Positions 16,842 to 26,635 of a DNA stretch of 64,000 nt are shown here, in pieces (positions within the stretch are counted from its first letter, which is position 1; the number at the start of each line of letters is the position of its first letter). Origin of the DNA: CAJFUR01 sp904420575 (lineage in GTDB: Bacteria; Actinomycetota; Coriobacteriia; Coriobacteriales; Eggerthellaceae). Location: NCBI GenBank assembly GCA_965119745.1, contig OZ221973.1, forward strand, positions 3,100,001 to 3,164,000, read 5' to 3'. The notes beneath the pieces are model-generated. The model had not been told where the DNA came from, did no database searches, and saw only the letters and a list, made by a program, of their open reading frames with translations. Made by a program: the position numbers and the translations under genes.

Positions 16842-17177
16842 TCAAGGTCTGAACACCACGGTCTTCTTCCCCAGCTGCGCCATGCGGGCCAACAGGTCCT
16901 GCGCAGGCCCCGTCTCGATGACCTTGGCCTGGCACGACTGGACGCACATCGGCTCGAGGCCCGCGGCCGTGCGGTCGGCGCAGAAGTCGCACAGGCTGGT
17001 GGGAACGGGAAGGTAGTCCCAGTTCCACGTGCCGTCCGGCAGCTGCCAGGGCTCTTCCTCCCGCACGCGGATGCCCCAGCATCCCTCCGGAAGGTCGTGC
17101 TCGTTTCGGCAGGCCAGTTCGCAGGAGCGGCATCCGGAGCAGTACGCGTAGTGCACGAGCAAAGCGTTTTCGGACAT
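16842..17177 (-). CDS. Small Fe-S electron-transfer protein for the molybdopterin enzyme
   Basis: A 111-residue ferredoxin-like protein with two cysteine sets: CSGCRSCELAC near the start (residues 13-23) and CDFCADRTAAGLEPMCVQSC later, the latter giving the second cluster together with the spaced cysteines. It is a short form of DmsB/NrfC-type electron carriers, which usually have four clusters and about 200 residues. No Tat signal or membrane anchor is seen, so it should pass electrons to the enzyme in the cytoplasm. It begins ten bases after the stop of the molybdopterin gene, indicating one operon. Confidence 0.85.
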   Translation of the reverse strand: MSENALLVHYAYCSGCRSCELACRNEHDLPEGCWGIRVREEEPWQLPDGTWNWDYLPVPTSLCDFCADRTAAGLEPMCVQSCQAKVIETGPAQDLLARMAQLGKKTVVFRP

Positions 17178-17187
17178 GGCTCCTCCC

Positions 17188-19440
17188 TCAGTTCTTCTCG
17201 TCGTTGCGATACACCTTGCAGATCTGGCTCTTGAAGGTGTTGCAGATGCCCAGCTTGCCGATCACGTGATGCGGCATCGCCGCGTTGATGTTCGATTCGC
17301 CGTGCCCGTACAGATGCGGCTCTTCCGCCTCCTGCTCGGGGAACCACCAGGCATGTTCCGCATGCACCACGCCGGGCAGGGTCGTCTTGGTCACGTGCGC
17401 CTTCTGCGTGCATTTGCCCCAGGGCGTCTCGATCCACACCCACGCGCCGTCCCGGATGCCGAGCGCGGCCGCGGTCTGGGGGTGCACGTCGAGCAAGGGG
17501 TCGGGATGCATCGCGCGCAGCGACCTGATCTGACGATGCTCGGAATGGAACGAAACGTACGTCCGCGCGCCCGACGTGAGGACGAGTGGGTATTCCTCGG
17601 CCAGCTCCGGCGTGCTCACCGGGCTGTAGGGCGGTTCCATGTAGTAGGGCAGCGGGTCGTCGCCGTGCGCCGCATAGCCCAGGCAGTACAGCTCGATGCG
17701 TCCGGTACGCGTGTTGAACCCGGGCTGGCCGTCGGCGCGCATCAGGCCCTTCTCGTACTTGCGGTACGTCACCTCCGGCTGCACCACTCCCTGCTCGCGC
17801 AGTTGCTCGAACGTGTACCCGTCGGGAAGCTTCAGCTTTTCCAGGAAGTCCACGTCGTCGGCGAACTGGTTCCAGTAGTTCGGCTGCAGCCGCTTGCCCA
17901 GATCGATGAGTATCTCGATGTCGCTCTTGCATTCGCCCACGGAAACGGCCTTGTTGATGGTCGCGTAGAACAGGTCGTTGAGACCGTAATGGGGCAGCAC
18001 GAAGCCGTTGTACTCGGCGAAGGTGGACAGCGGCAGGAACACGTCCGCCAAGGCCATGGCGGTCGGGTTCATGAAGGTGTCCGAACACACCATGAAGTCG
18101 AGCTTCTCGAGCGCCTCCTTCCACCGCCGGGGCTGGGCCGCAATGGCGCCGTCGACGATGTTGGTGCTGTTGAAGTACCCCATATGGATCTGGTAGGGCT
18201 TTCCGGACTCCAGCACGTCCAGCACCACGTCGGGCTGGTTGTGGTTGTCGATGTCGCAGATGCCCGGGTATTCCTTGGCGCCGATGCGCTTCTCCCACAG
18301 GTCGGGGGTCATGAGGCTCGCGCCCTCGCGGTAGCGGTTCTTCTGCGAGTCCGTGGTGGACACGCCGGAGAGCACGCAGCCGCCCGGGACGTCGAGGTTG
18401 TCGGTGATGCACAGAAGCGCGATGAGGGCCATGGCCGCCTGCGGGCCGTTCACGTTCTGGTCGAGAGCCAGGCCCCAGGCCAGGGCGGAATGTTTGCCCG
18501 TCGCGAACTTGCGGGCGGCCTCGCGGATGTGCGCCGCCGGGACCCAGGTGATCTCTTCGGCCTTTTCGGGGGTCATCTCCGCCACGCGTTCGGCGAACTC
18601 GGCGAACCCGTACACCCAGCGGTCGACGAAGTCGTGGTCGTACAGGTCTTCCTGGATCACGACGTTCACCATGGCCATGGCCAGGGCGGCGTCCGTGCCG
18701 GGACGCAGCTGCAGGACCATGTCCGCCCGCGAGCCGAGCCACGTCACGCGCGGATCGACGCAGATCACCTTCGAGCCCAGCTTCATGAGGTCGACGACGG
18801 AATGCCCCCACAGGCCGTCGGGATTGGACTTGAGCGGCTCCTTGCCCCACACCAGGATGTACTTGGGCGGCTCCCAGCCGGGATGGTCGTAGCGGTCGGG
18901 ATAGCGGCTGGCGTAGTCGATCTCGGGATAGCCGCTTCCCACGACGTAGGCCATTTCGGTGACGCGAGGATAGTAGCAGGCCATGCCGCTTTGCGCGTAG
19001 CACGCATTGGGCGTGCCGAACACGTTGAGGGCGATCATGGGATAGTAGGTGGAGGCGATGCGGCCGGTGCCGCCGAAGACCATGATGGCCTCCGGGCCGT
19101 ACGTCTCCTTGACCTCGTTCACCATGGTGCAGATCAGGTCGTACGCCTCTTCCCACGTGATGCGCTCCCACGCGTCCTTGCCGCGGTCCTTCGGGTCGCG
19201 CTTCATGGGATGGACGATGCGGTCGGGATGGTACACGTAGTCCTTCAGCGCAAGGCAGCGCGGGCAAAGCGCCCCCCGCGTGATGGGATGCTCCGGATCC
19301 CCCTCCACCTTCACGAGCTTGCCGTCCTTGACATGCAGAAGCAGGCCGCATCCGACCGGATGGCATCCCGGAGGCGACCAGGCGCACGTGCGGACGATGG
19401 TCTCGCCGCCATCGCCCTGCCGCTCCCATTCCTTTCTCAT
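17188..19440 (-). CDS. Molybdopterin-dependent oxidoreductase (DMSO reductase superfamily), catechol-dehydroxylase-like
   Basis: A 750-residue bis-MGD enzyme. The N-terminal cluster motif is WSPPGCHPVGCG followed by ALCPRCLALKDYVYHPDRI, giving one [4Fe-4S] cluster. Cofactor-binding segments include ILVWGKEPLKSNPDGLWGHS and VICVDPRVTWLGSRADM, and the substrate-side segment contains CYAQSGMACYYPR with a cysteine that may ligate Mo. No twin-arginine signal is present, so it is cytoplasmic, unlike most respiratory relatives. The soluble form, a small Fe-S partner and MFS carriers are the layout described for Gordonibacter-type catechol dehydroxylases and resemble the acetylene hydratase/transhydroxylase branch. 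The substrate is unknown. The ATG at 19440 has GAAGGGG upstream. Confidence 0.85.
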   Translation of the reverse strand: MRKEWERQGDGGETIVRTCAWSPPGCHPVGCGLLLHVKDGKLVKVEGDPEHPITRGALCPRCLALKDYVYHPDRIVHPMKRDPKDRGKDAWERITWEEAYDLICTMVNEVKETYGPEAIMVFGGTGRIASTYYPMIALNVFGTPNACYAQSGMACYYPRVTEMAYVVGSGYPEIDYASRYPDRYDHPGWEPPKYILVWGKEPLKSNPDGLWGHSVVDLMKLGSKVICVDPRVTWLGSRADMVLQLRPGTDAALAMAMVNVVIQEDLYDHDFVDRWVYGFAEFAERVAEMTPEKAEEITWVPAAHIREAARKFATGKHSALAWGLALDQNVNGPQAAMALIALLCITDNLDVPGGCVLSGVSTTDSQKNRYREGASLMTPDLWEKRIGAKEYPGICDIDNHNQPDVVLDVLESGKPYQIHMGYFNSTNIVDGAIAAQPRRWKEALEKLDFMVCSDTFMNPTAMALADVFLPLSTFAEYNGFVLPHYGLNDLFYATINKAVSVGECKSDIEILIDLGKRLQPNYWNQFADDVDFLEKLKLPDGYTFEQLREQGVVQPEVTYRKYEKGLMRADGQPGFNTRTGRIELYCLGYAAHGDDPLPYYMEPPYSPVSTPELAEEYPLVLTSGARTYVSFHSEHRQIRSLRAMHPDPLLDVHPQTAAALGIRDGAWVWIETPWGKCTQKAHVTKTTLPGVVHAEHAWWFPEQEAEEPHLYGHGESNINAAMPHHVIGKLGICNTFKSQICKVYRNDEKN

Positions 19441-20208
19441 GGCTCTCACCCCTTCGTTTCGGTGACCGTTCCCGCCCCCTCGCCCGGCCTTCGCGCGGCG
19501 CGTCCGCCGACGCGCTCTGGCCGCCAGCGTGCGCTGCGGCTGACGGCATGCGCGCAGGTGCGCCGGCATGCACTGCGGGGCCTGCCGCGCCGTGGCGGCC
19601 GCACGGCCGCGGGTGCTGCGCCGTGGCTGCCGGCTTGCGAGGCATGCCGCCAGTCGCGTCGTGCTGCACCAGCACGTCCGCCAGCAATTTAGGTGGCCGG
19701 GCTTGCGAGGCCTGCCTCAAGTATAGGGACGGCCCGCGCCGCCCGTTCCCCCCACTCCGTGTTCACCGGTATGAAATCCTTTTGTTGACCAGCATCGACG
19801 CGCGACTGGCCACGAACTCGCCGGGTGATCGCCTCCATTCCGAAACGAGATCGGGGCCAGTCCCGAAGCGACTGGACAGCCGTGCCGGCAAACCAGCGGG
19901 AAGAGGCGCGCCGCCCGGTGCGTTCTTGTCAGGGGAATGTCGGGACCAGCGGGCGGACGCAGGAGGGAGCGACGAGCGGATGCGGGGGGCAGGACACGGA
20001 CTCTGGCTCGAAGGCGGAGATCGCGGGAGCGGACGCGGGGCGCGTGCAAGCGGGAAAGGGAACGCCCGGACAGGAAAAGCGGCGCAGGACGACGGGGCCA
20101 GCCAGAAGGCGCTGCATCCGAAACGGATAGGCCGCGTCAAGGCCGCGCCGACGCAACGAGGTCCCGCCCGGAAAACCGGCCTCCAGGTCGTGCGCGCTTG
20201 ACAGACCG
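19441..20208. other. Long intergenic region upstream of the molybdopterin enzyme gene
   Basis: 768 bp without a credible gene; open frames here are Arg/Gly/Pro-rich with no ribosome sites. It probably holds the promoter of the molybdopterin operon (see 19720-19775). The remainder, next to the 3' end of lysR, shows no recognised structure. Confidence 0.5.
19720..19775 (-). promoter_or_regulatory. Candidate LysR-dependent promoter of the molybdopterin operon
   Basis: On the minus strand a -10-like TATACT (19725-19720) lacks a good -35. About 40-55 bases upstream of it is TTCATACCGGTGAA (19775-19762), which fits the LysR-type T-N11-A box with TTC/GAA ends and is placed where LysR activators normally bind. 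The transcript would have a leader of about 270 bases. Weak but coherent evidence. Confidence 0.4.
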
Positions 20209-21144
20209 CTAGGCCCCGTCCGCTTCCAGATCCAGGCCTTCGAGCATGTTCTGGAACAGCGCGGCGGCCTTCTTGCGCTTGGCGCTTGCGTCCATGAGCA
20301 GCATCGCCTGGATCTCGGTGCCGTCCGCAAGGGGCACGAGCCGCATACCTTGGTTCATCTTGAGCTGCGGGTCGTCCTTGACGCTCATCGGGAACACGCG
20401 GACGGCCTGGGTGGCCCCGTAGGTGATCATTTCCGCGAACGAATTGATGGTGCGGAACTCGAAAGTGGGCGGAAATCCCCTGCTTTCGCACAGGCCGCTG
20501 ATGGCGGCTGCCAAGGGGGCGAAGGTCTGGTTCGATTCCAGGATGGGCAGGCCCCTGAGGTCCTCCACCGCAATCTCGTCCTTTTTCGCCAGCGCATGGC
20601 CTTTGGGAAGCCAGACACCGAACTTCTCCGAGCACAGCGGATAGGCCAGAAAGCCGCGCTCAGCATAGTCCTGCGCGATGAGGCCGGCATCGCCGAACTC
20701 GTAAATTACGTGCGCGTCCACCGAGTCCGCCCGTATCATGGCCGACGGGGAGGCGTAGCGCACCAACGTGAAGCGGACCGGCACGTCGGCATAGCGGGAA
20801 CGGAACCTGTCGAGCATGCGGTAGAACCGCAGCGTGCCGGCATCGTTGAACGTCGGCTGCCGTATGACCAGCGGATCGATGTTCGCAGTCTCGATTTCCC
20901 GACACTTGCGGGACAGGTCGTCGAACAGGTCCACCACCTTGTTCGCCTGATCCAGGAAGAACAGGCCTGCGGGCGTGAATTCCAGACGGTTGCCGTGCGA
21001 TACCAGGTCGGCGCCCACTTCCAACTCGATCTGCCGGATGTGCTTGCTCAGGTTCGACTGGGTCATGTTGAGTTCGCGCGATGCCTTGGAGATGTTCATG
21101 TAGCGGGCAAGGACCACGTATTCCCTCAGATACGACAGATGCAT
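20209..21144 (-). CDS. LysR-family transcriptional regulator
   Basis: A 311-residue LysR regulator. The N-terminal winged helix has NISKASRELNMTQSNLSKHI (about residues 17-36), then the linker helix and a two-lobed ligand-binding domain (about 90-300). It lies upstream of, and in the same direction as, the molybdopterin operon, and is the only local candidate to control it, presumably in response to the enzyme's substrate. The GC-rich 768-bp gap to that operon suggests separate transcription. The start at 21144 is the first residue of the canonical LysR N-terminus (MHLSYLREYVVLARY). Confidence 0.9.
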   Translation of the reverse strand: MHLSYLREYVVLARYMNISKASRELNMTQSNLSKHIRQIELEVGADLVSHGNRLEFTPAGLFFLDQANKVVDLFDDLSRKCREIETANIDPLVIRQPTFNDAGTLRFYRMLDRFRSRYADVPVRFTLVRYASPSAMIRADSVDAHVIYEFGDAGLIAQDYAERGFLAYPLCSEKFGVWLPKGHALAKKDEIAVEDLRGLPILESNQTFAPLAAAISGLCESRGFPPTFEFRTINSFAEMITYGATQAVRVFPMSVKDDPQLKMNQGMRLVPLADGTEIQAMLLMDASAKRKKAAALFQNMLEGLDLEADGA

Positions 21145-21217
21145 CGCCCCTCCCCCCTGGCACGAAACGCGTGACGACGAACGACGGTCCGGCGACCGTC
21201 ACGACCGAGCGTCCTCC

Positions 21218-21246
21218 ATTGTAAACCGCCGTCATCCCACAAGCAA
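21218..21246 (-). promoter_or_regulatory. Promoter of the lysR gene
   Basis: On the minus strand, TTGCTT (21246-21241) and TACAAT (21223-21218) are separated by 17 bases and point at lysR, whose start codon is about 70 bases downstream. The -35 lies in a short inverted repeat CCCA...TGGG. Confidence 0.55.
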
Positions 21247-21491
21247 ATGGGATCGGCGCAGCCACTCGGCTGCAATCCTATGCCTGCCCCGTCGCCGTGG
21301 CTGCCGGCTCCCCCGCAGCCACCCCGTCGCGCGCGCCTTCGGCCACGCCAACCCCACGCACGCCTCCCCCGCCCCTTCGGCCTCCCCCGCCTCGCGCGCC
21401 GGTACCAGCCCCGCCTCGCTCGCCGGCGCCTCCACCGCGTCATGCCCCTTCGGCCGCGTCAACACCCAGAACGCATCCGGTTCCGCGGCGC
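21247..21491. other. C-rich intergenic DNA without recognised genes
   Basis: Low-complexity C/G-rich sequence between two divergent genes. Its open frames are Pro/Arg-rich with no ribosome sites, and nothing functional was recognised. Confidence 0.4.
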
Positions 21492-21546
21492 ATTGTCGCC
21501 TCTAAAGTGCGCCTCGATTTCCGAGGCGCACTTTAGAGGCGACAAT
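21492..21546. repeat. Perfect 25-bp inverted repeat with 5-base loop
   Basis: The left arm 21492-21516 (starting ATTGTCGCCTCTAAAGTGCG) is the exact reverse complement of the right arm 21522-21546; the loop is ATTTC. There is no T-run on either side, and both flanking genes start away from it, so it is not an ordinary terminator. It might be a mobile palindrome, a protein-binding site or a cruciform element. Confidence 0.9.
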
Positions 21547-21593
21547 TGAACGGAGATCGGCAGAATCTTCGCCAGAAAACTTCCCTTTCCCCC

Positions 21594-21639
21594 TTGACAG
21601 GTCGCCTTCGCTGTCTATACTTATGAACAGTTGCTCATA
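21594..21639 (+). promoter_or_regulatory. Zinc operon promoter with ArsR/SmtB-type operator
   Basis: TTGACA (21594-21599), a 16-base spacer and TATACT (21616-21621). Directly downstream is the imperfect palindrome ATGAACA-GT-TGCTCAT (21623-21638), a typical ArsR/SmtB operator that would cover the transcript start and block transcription until metal binds the repressor. Confidence 0.75.
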
Positions 21640-21671
21640 TGTTTGATTGATACGATAAAAGGAAGGCGGCC

Positions 21672-22151
21672 ATGCAGAAAGAGACGAACGGCGTTCCCGC
21701 CGACTCCGCGAAGGCGACCGGCACGACCGCAGGCGTTGCGTCTACCGGCATAGCGGCCGGCATGACTACCAGCTCCGGCACCGCGAAGACAGCGGGCAAG
21801 GCTGCAGCCGTCGCGACCACCGGCGCGGCTACCGGTCCCGCTGCCACCGGCGTCGCGCCCGATCCCATGCCCGACGAGGAAATGCTGTACGACCTGGCTG
21901 ACCTGTTCAAGGTGTTCGGCGACACCACCCGCATCAAGATCCTGTACGCCCTCATGGGCACGGAGCTCTGCGTGGCAGACATCGCCGACCTCATCGGCGC
22001 CACGCAAAGCGCCGTGTCGCACCAGCTGCGCACGCTCAAGCAGGCGCGCCTGGTGAAGTTCCAACGCGACGGTAAGAACGTCATCTACGCGCTGTCGGAC
22101 GACCACGTGTACACCATGCTCGCCCAGGGCATGACCCACATCTGCGAATAG
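21672..22151 (+). CDS. ArsR/SmtB-family Zn(II)/Cd(II)-sensing repressor
   Basis: A 159-residue winged-helix repressor. The core (about residues 68-159) has FGDTTRIKILYAL, the sensor-helix segment ELCVADIADLIG (with the CadC/ArsR-type Cys) and the recognition helix TQSAVSHQLRTL. The C-terminal helix, DDHVYTMLAQGMTHICE, matches the DxH-x10-Hxx(E/H) alpha-5 metal site of SmtB/CzrA zinc sensors exactly. The first 65 residues are a Thr/Ala/Gly-rich extension with no counterpart in the family. It begins the operon with a metal chaperone and a zinc-type ATPase; SD AAGGAAGG. Zn, Cd or Pb response is expected. Confidence 0.9.
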   Translation: MQKETNGVPADSAKATGTTAGVASTGIAAGMTTSSGTAKTAGKAAAVATTGAATGPAATGVAPDPMPDEEMLYDLADLFKVFGDTTRIKILYALMGTELCVADIADLIGATQSAVSHQLRTLKQARLVKFQRDGKNVIYALSDDHVYTMLAQGMTHICE

Positions 22152-22193
22152 CGGCAATCCCGCCACAAGGACGAACCGGAAAGGACACGCATC

Positions 22194-22412
22194 ATGCGCA
22201 AGGCATTCAAACTCCAAGACCTCGACTGCGCGAACTGCGCCGCCAAGATGGAAAACGGCATCAAGAGCATCGACGGCGTGCGCAGCGCCACCGTCAGCTT
22301 CATGACGCAGAAGCTGGTGCTGGAGGCCGACGACGACCGCTTCGACGCCGTGCTGGACGAGGCCGAACGCGTCTGCCGCAAGATAGAGCCCGACTGCGCC
22401 ATCCTGCGCTGA
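22194..22412 (+). CDS. Free-standing heavy-metal-associated (HMA) domain protein
   Basis: A 72-residue ferredoxin-fold HMA protein with the metal site DCANCA (Cys12 and Cys15 region). The Asp before the first Cys is the DCxxC form typical of Zn/Cd/Pb ATPases rather than copper proteins. The ATPase encoded 107 bp downstream lacks its own N-terminal HMA domain, so this protein probably supplies that domain as a separate polypeptide delivering metal to the pump. Confidence 0.85.
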   Translation: MRKAFKLQDLDCANCAAKMENGIKSIDGVRSATVSFMTQKLVLEADDDRFDAVLDEAERVCRKIEPDCAILR

Positions 22413-22518
22413 GCGACCAGCCCCCCCCCACCTCCATGGAAGACAAAAGGGCAGCCGGGCACGCTTCGACTCGCTCAACGAAAATCTCCGGACCAACCAT
22501 TAAAGGATCCCCAGAAAC

Positions 22519-24441
<1,923 letters not shown>

Positions 24442-24762
24442 CGCGGCGGAAACCGCCGACGGCGTGAGCGCCGCAAAGAGAAGCAACGCAACGAGCGCCG
24501 CCCCCAGGGGGCGGCGCTTTCTTGTTTGGCAGCCGCGCATACGTGGTGCTGAATATCGGGACGGCGCTTTTCCGCTTCTTGGCGTTGCCCTCCACTTGAC
24601 GAGAACGACCGACGAAACGACCCGACGAACAGGGGTGCTGCACCATGCAAGGTTTCTGCTGTATTCCCGCTTGCTTTCCACTTGAACAGCGACGGAATGC
24701 CGCTGGAAGCGGGTTGGAAAAAGGCGGCGCTTCGTGGATTGTTCCGTTGGGCGAAGGGCTTT
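24442..24762. other. Intergenic region after the zinc operon
   Basis: Apart from a GC-rich terminator near its start (24494-24527), no gene or structure was recognised before the promoter of the next operon. Confidence 0.45.
24494..24527 (+). terminator. Rho-independent terminator of the zinc operon
   Basis: A 12-bp perfect GC stem (AGCGCCGCCCCC / GGGGGCGGCGCT) with a minimal loop is followed by TTTCTTGTTT, 50 bp after the ATPase stop codon. Confidence 0.85.
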
Positions 24763-24768
24763 ATACTG
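24740..24768 (+). promoter_or_regulatory. Promoter of the VapD-like gene pair
   Basis: TTGTTC (24740-24745), a 17-base spacer and TATACT (24763-24768), about 25 bases before the GTG start of the first gene. Confidence 0.55.
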
Positions 24769-24793
24769 CAACCAGCAAATGGAAGGAGCCGAC

Positions 24794-25123
24794 GTGAAAA
24801 AGATGCAGATCGTCCTTGACGAAGAGAAGATCCGCCGGGAAGGGGCGTACGATCCGGCCTCCTTGCAAACCGCCGTGGACGATCTTCTGGTGGGTCGCTA
24901 CGCCCTGGTGAAAGGCGAAGACGGCTTCTATTACGAAAACGACCGGGAAGACGGGTTCTTCGGCTTCATGAGCTCGGCGTTGATCTTGAAAGACCGCGAT
25001 TGGTTCTTGGACAACGTCGACACCTGGCTCTGGTACAACAGCGACGACATGCCAGAACCCGACATGTTTTCGGTCGAGGATGCCAAAGAGTTCTTTTTGA
25101 GCAAGCGAGCGGAAGCCGTCTAA
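24794..25123 (+). CDS. Small acidic protein, candidate antitoxin partner of VapD-like protein
   Basis: A 109-residue protein, not firmly recognised. It starts at GTG 24794 after GGAAGGAG (six-base spacing). It is acidic and soluble, with conserved-looking segments KGEDGFYYEND and WFLDNVDTWLWYNSDD. From memory, similar proteins of about 100 residues occur just before VapD-like genes in Gram-positive gut bacteria. One base separates its stop from the next start, so the two are translationally coupled as in toxin-antitoxin pairs with the antitoxin first. The antitoxin role is inference from position and size. Confidence 0.6.
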   Translation: MKKMQIVLDEEKIRREGAYDPASLQTAVDDLLVGRYALVKGEDGFYYENDREDGFFGFMSSALILKDRDWFLDNVDTWLWYNSDDMPEPDMFSVEDAKEFFLSKRAEAV

Positions 25124-25124
25124 A

Positions 25125-25457
25125 ATGGCTCGCGAGATCAAAGCTGTCAGACGGTTCAAAGCCGTCAACTTCGACCTGGATACCCAAAGCCTTCGAGAGC
25201 GATTCGGTGAGCAAAGCCGGCCGAAAGCTTACCGAACGATAGGCCGATATTCCATGGATCGAGGTTTTGTGCATCGGCAAGGATCGGGATATCGGTCGAC
25301 CGTCAAGCTATCCGATTTCGAGATAACCCTTATCGTCTCGCTCATGTATAAAGAACTGGCTTGGCTCCCAGATTATGTTCGCACGCTCGACGTCACGAAC
25401 ATAGGCCAAGATTACGACATGGACTCAATAGCAAGGGAAAAGCTCGGTGACGTTTAG
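25125..25457 (+). CDS. VapD-family protein, probable endoribonuclease toxin
   Basis: A 110-residue protein with the VapD/Cas2-like ferredoxin-fold pattern: KAVNFDLDTQ at strand 1, an AYRTIGRYSMDRGF helix, then HRQGSGYRST, and a tail WLPDYVRTLDVTNIG. VapD of Haemophilus and Helicobacter is a purine-specific endoribonuclease acting as a type II toxin; this longer Gram-positive form has been less studied. The early Asp (FDLD) is the position of the catalytic Asp in VapD/Cas2 folds. It is coupled to the upstream acidic protein. A toxin role is likely by family, untested here. Confidence 0.65.
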   Translation: MAREIKAVRRFKAVNFDLDTQSLRERFGEQSRPKAYRTIGRYSMDRGFVHRQGSGYRSTVKLSDFEITLIVSLMYKELAWLPDYVRTLDVTNIGQDYDMDSIAREKLGDV

Positions 25458-25519
25458 CTGCAAAGAAGCCTCGCTGGAGGACCACCTGCGGCCATGATCG
25501 ACGGACGCGTCATTCCGTT

Positions 25520-26611
25520 TCAGCAAGATCTCAGCACAAGTTCGAAAGTCAGCCAGCAGGCGTCGTCACGGTCTTCTGCGTGCGCTTCCAAGGTGCCGCC
25601 CATGCGCTCGGCGAGCGAGCGGGCGATGGCCAGGCCCAAGCCGGAACTCTCGTGCGAGCGGGAGGCGTCCACGGTGTAGAACGGGTCGAACAGCCGGGCC
25701 ACCTGCAAGGCCGAAAGCGACGCTGCATCGTTCGAAAACGTCACGGCCACGCAGTCGCCGCGACCGACGCCCCCGCCGACCGACGCTTCTCCCCCGCCCG
25801 GCTGTGCTCCCTCGCCCAGCCCCACGCCCGACCTTTCTCCATCCGCTTCGCAGCCACGCATTCCGCAGCCGCCCGCCTGGCCGCCTCGCGGTTCGCCAAC
25901 TCCCGCTTCGCCCCGTTCGGCCACCGTCACCTCCAGCGTCGTTCGCGCGTACTTGCCGGCGTTGTGCAACAGGTTCTCCAGCACGCGCTCGAGCGCGGCC
26001 GCGTCGGCAAGGGCGCACACCGGACGCTCGGGCACGGCCACGCGCACGTCCAGGCCACGCTCCTCCAACAGGCGGTAATGTTCGGCCACCGCTTCGCGCA
26101 CGAAACGGCCCACGTCCGCGGACACAGGCTCCAGTCGCTCGTCGTCGCCGCGCAGGCGGGAAAGCTCGTAGAACTGCGTCACCAGCCGCTGCAGGGAGTC
26201 GGCCTTGCGCCGCACGACGACGAGCGACTCCCGCGTCTCCGCGTCCAGCGCGCCTTCGTCCACCAAGGCAAGATAGCCGCAGATGGACGTGAGCGGCGTG
26301 CGCAGGTCGTGGCTGATGCGCTCTATCTGCGCCTTCAGTTCGACTTCGCGGCGAGAGTAGGCCACCGCCTGCCGCCGGATGCCTTCGAGCGCCCGGTTCA
26401 CGGTTCCCAGCAGCGCTTCCAGATCGGCGTCGGGCCGCGGCAGCTTCACGATGCGGTTGTCTTCCAGATGCCCCACGATTTCCCGCAGCTCGCGATCGAC
26501 CTGCCGCAGAGAGCGCCTGAGCAGCAGGTAGCGCACGGCAAACCACGTTGCGACGGCCAGCGCCAAAACGGCCACCAGCAGCAATGCCCACGTCGCTTCC
26601 GTCTCCGCCAT
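25520..26611 (-). CDS. Sensor histidine kinase
   Basis: A 363-residue HisKA/HATPase kinase. One N-terminal helix (residues 8-30) precedes a HAMP-like linker, the phosphoacceptor in ISHDLRTPL (His101), the N box LENLLHNAGKYA and the G boxes SSGLGLAIARSLAERMGG. With a single short helix and no extracytoplasmic domain it resembles intramembrane-sensing kinases that read an associated transporter. An insert of about 60 Gly/Glu-rich residues separates the N box from the next strand (VTFSNDA), longer than usual. It is the last gene of an operon encoding response regulator, ABC ATPase and permease. Confidence 0.88.
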   Translation of the reverse strand: MAETEATWALLLVAVLALAVATWFAVRYLLLRRSLRQVDRELREIVGHLEDNRIVKLPRPDADLEALLGTVNRALEGIRRQAVAYSRREVELKAQIERISHDLRTPLTSICGYLALVDEGALDAETRESLVVVRRKADSLQRLVTQFYELSRLRGDDERLEPVSADVGRFVREAVAEHYRLLEERGLDVRVAVPERPVCALADAAALERVLENLLHNAGKYARTTLEVTVAERGEAGVGEPRGGQAGGCGMRGCEADGERSGVGLGEGAQPGGGEASVGGGVGRGDCVAVTFSNDAASLSALQVARLFDPFYTVDASRSHESSGLGLAIARSLAERMGGTLEAHAEDRDDACWLTFELVLRSC

Positions 26612-26635
26612 GCGCCTTCCCTTCCCTGCCCCGTC

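Noticed and set aside
15509..19720. One giant 1403-codon protein on the minus strand
   Set aside because: Only its C-terminal part, the MFS carrier from 16786, is real; the upstream part is the wrong phase of the molybdopterin and Fe-S genes.
19548..20201. 217-codon plus-strand frame in the gap before the molybdopterin gene
   Set aside because: No ribosome site, low complexity, no recognisable domain; the gap more likely holds regulatory DNA.
21492..21546. 25-bp palindrome as a transcription terminator
   Set aside because: No T-run on either side and no gene ends towards it; kept as an unexplained repeat instead.
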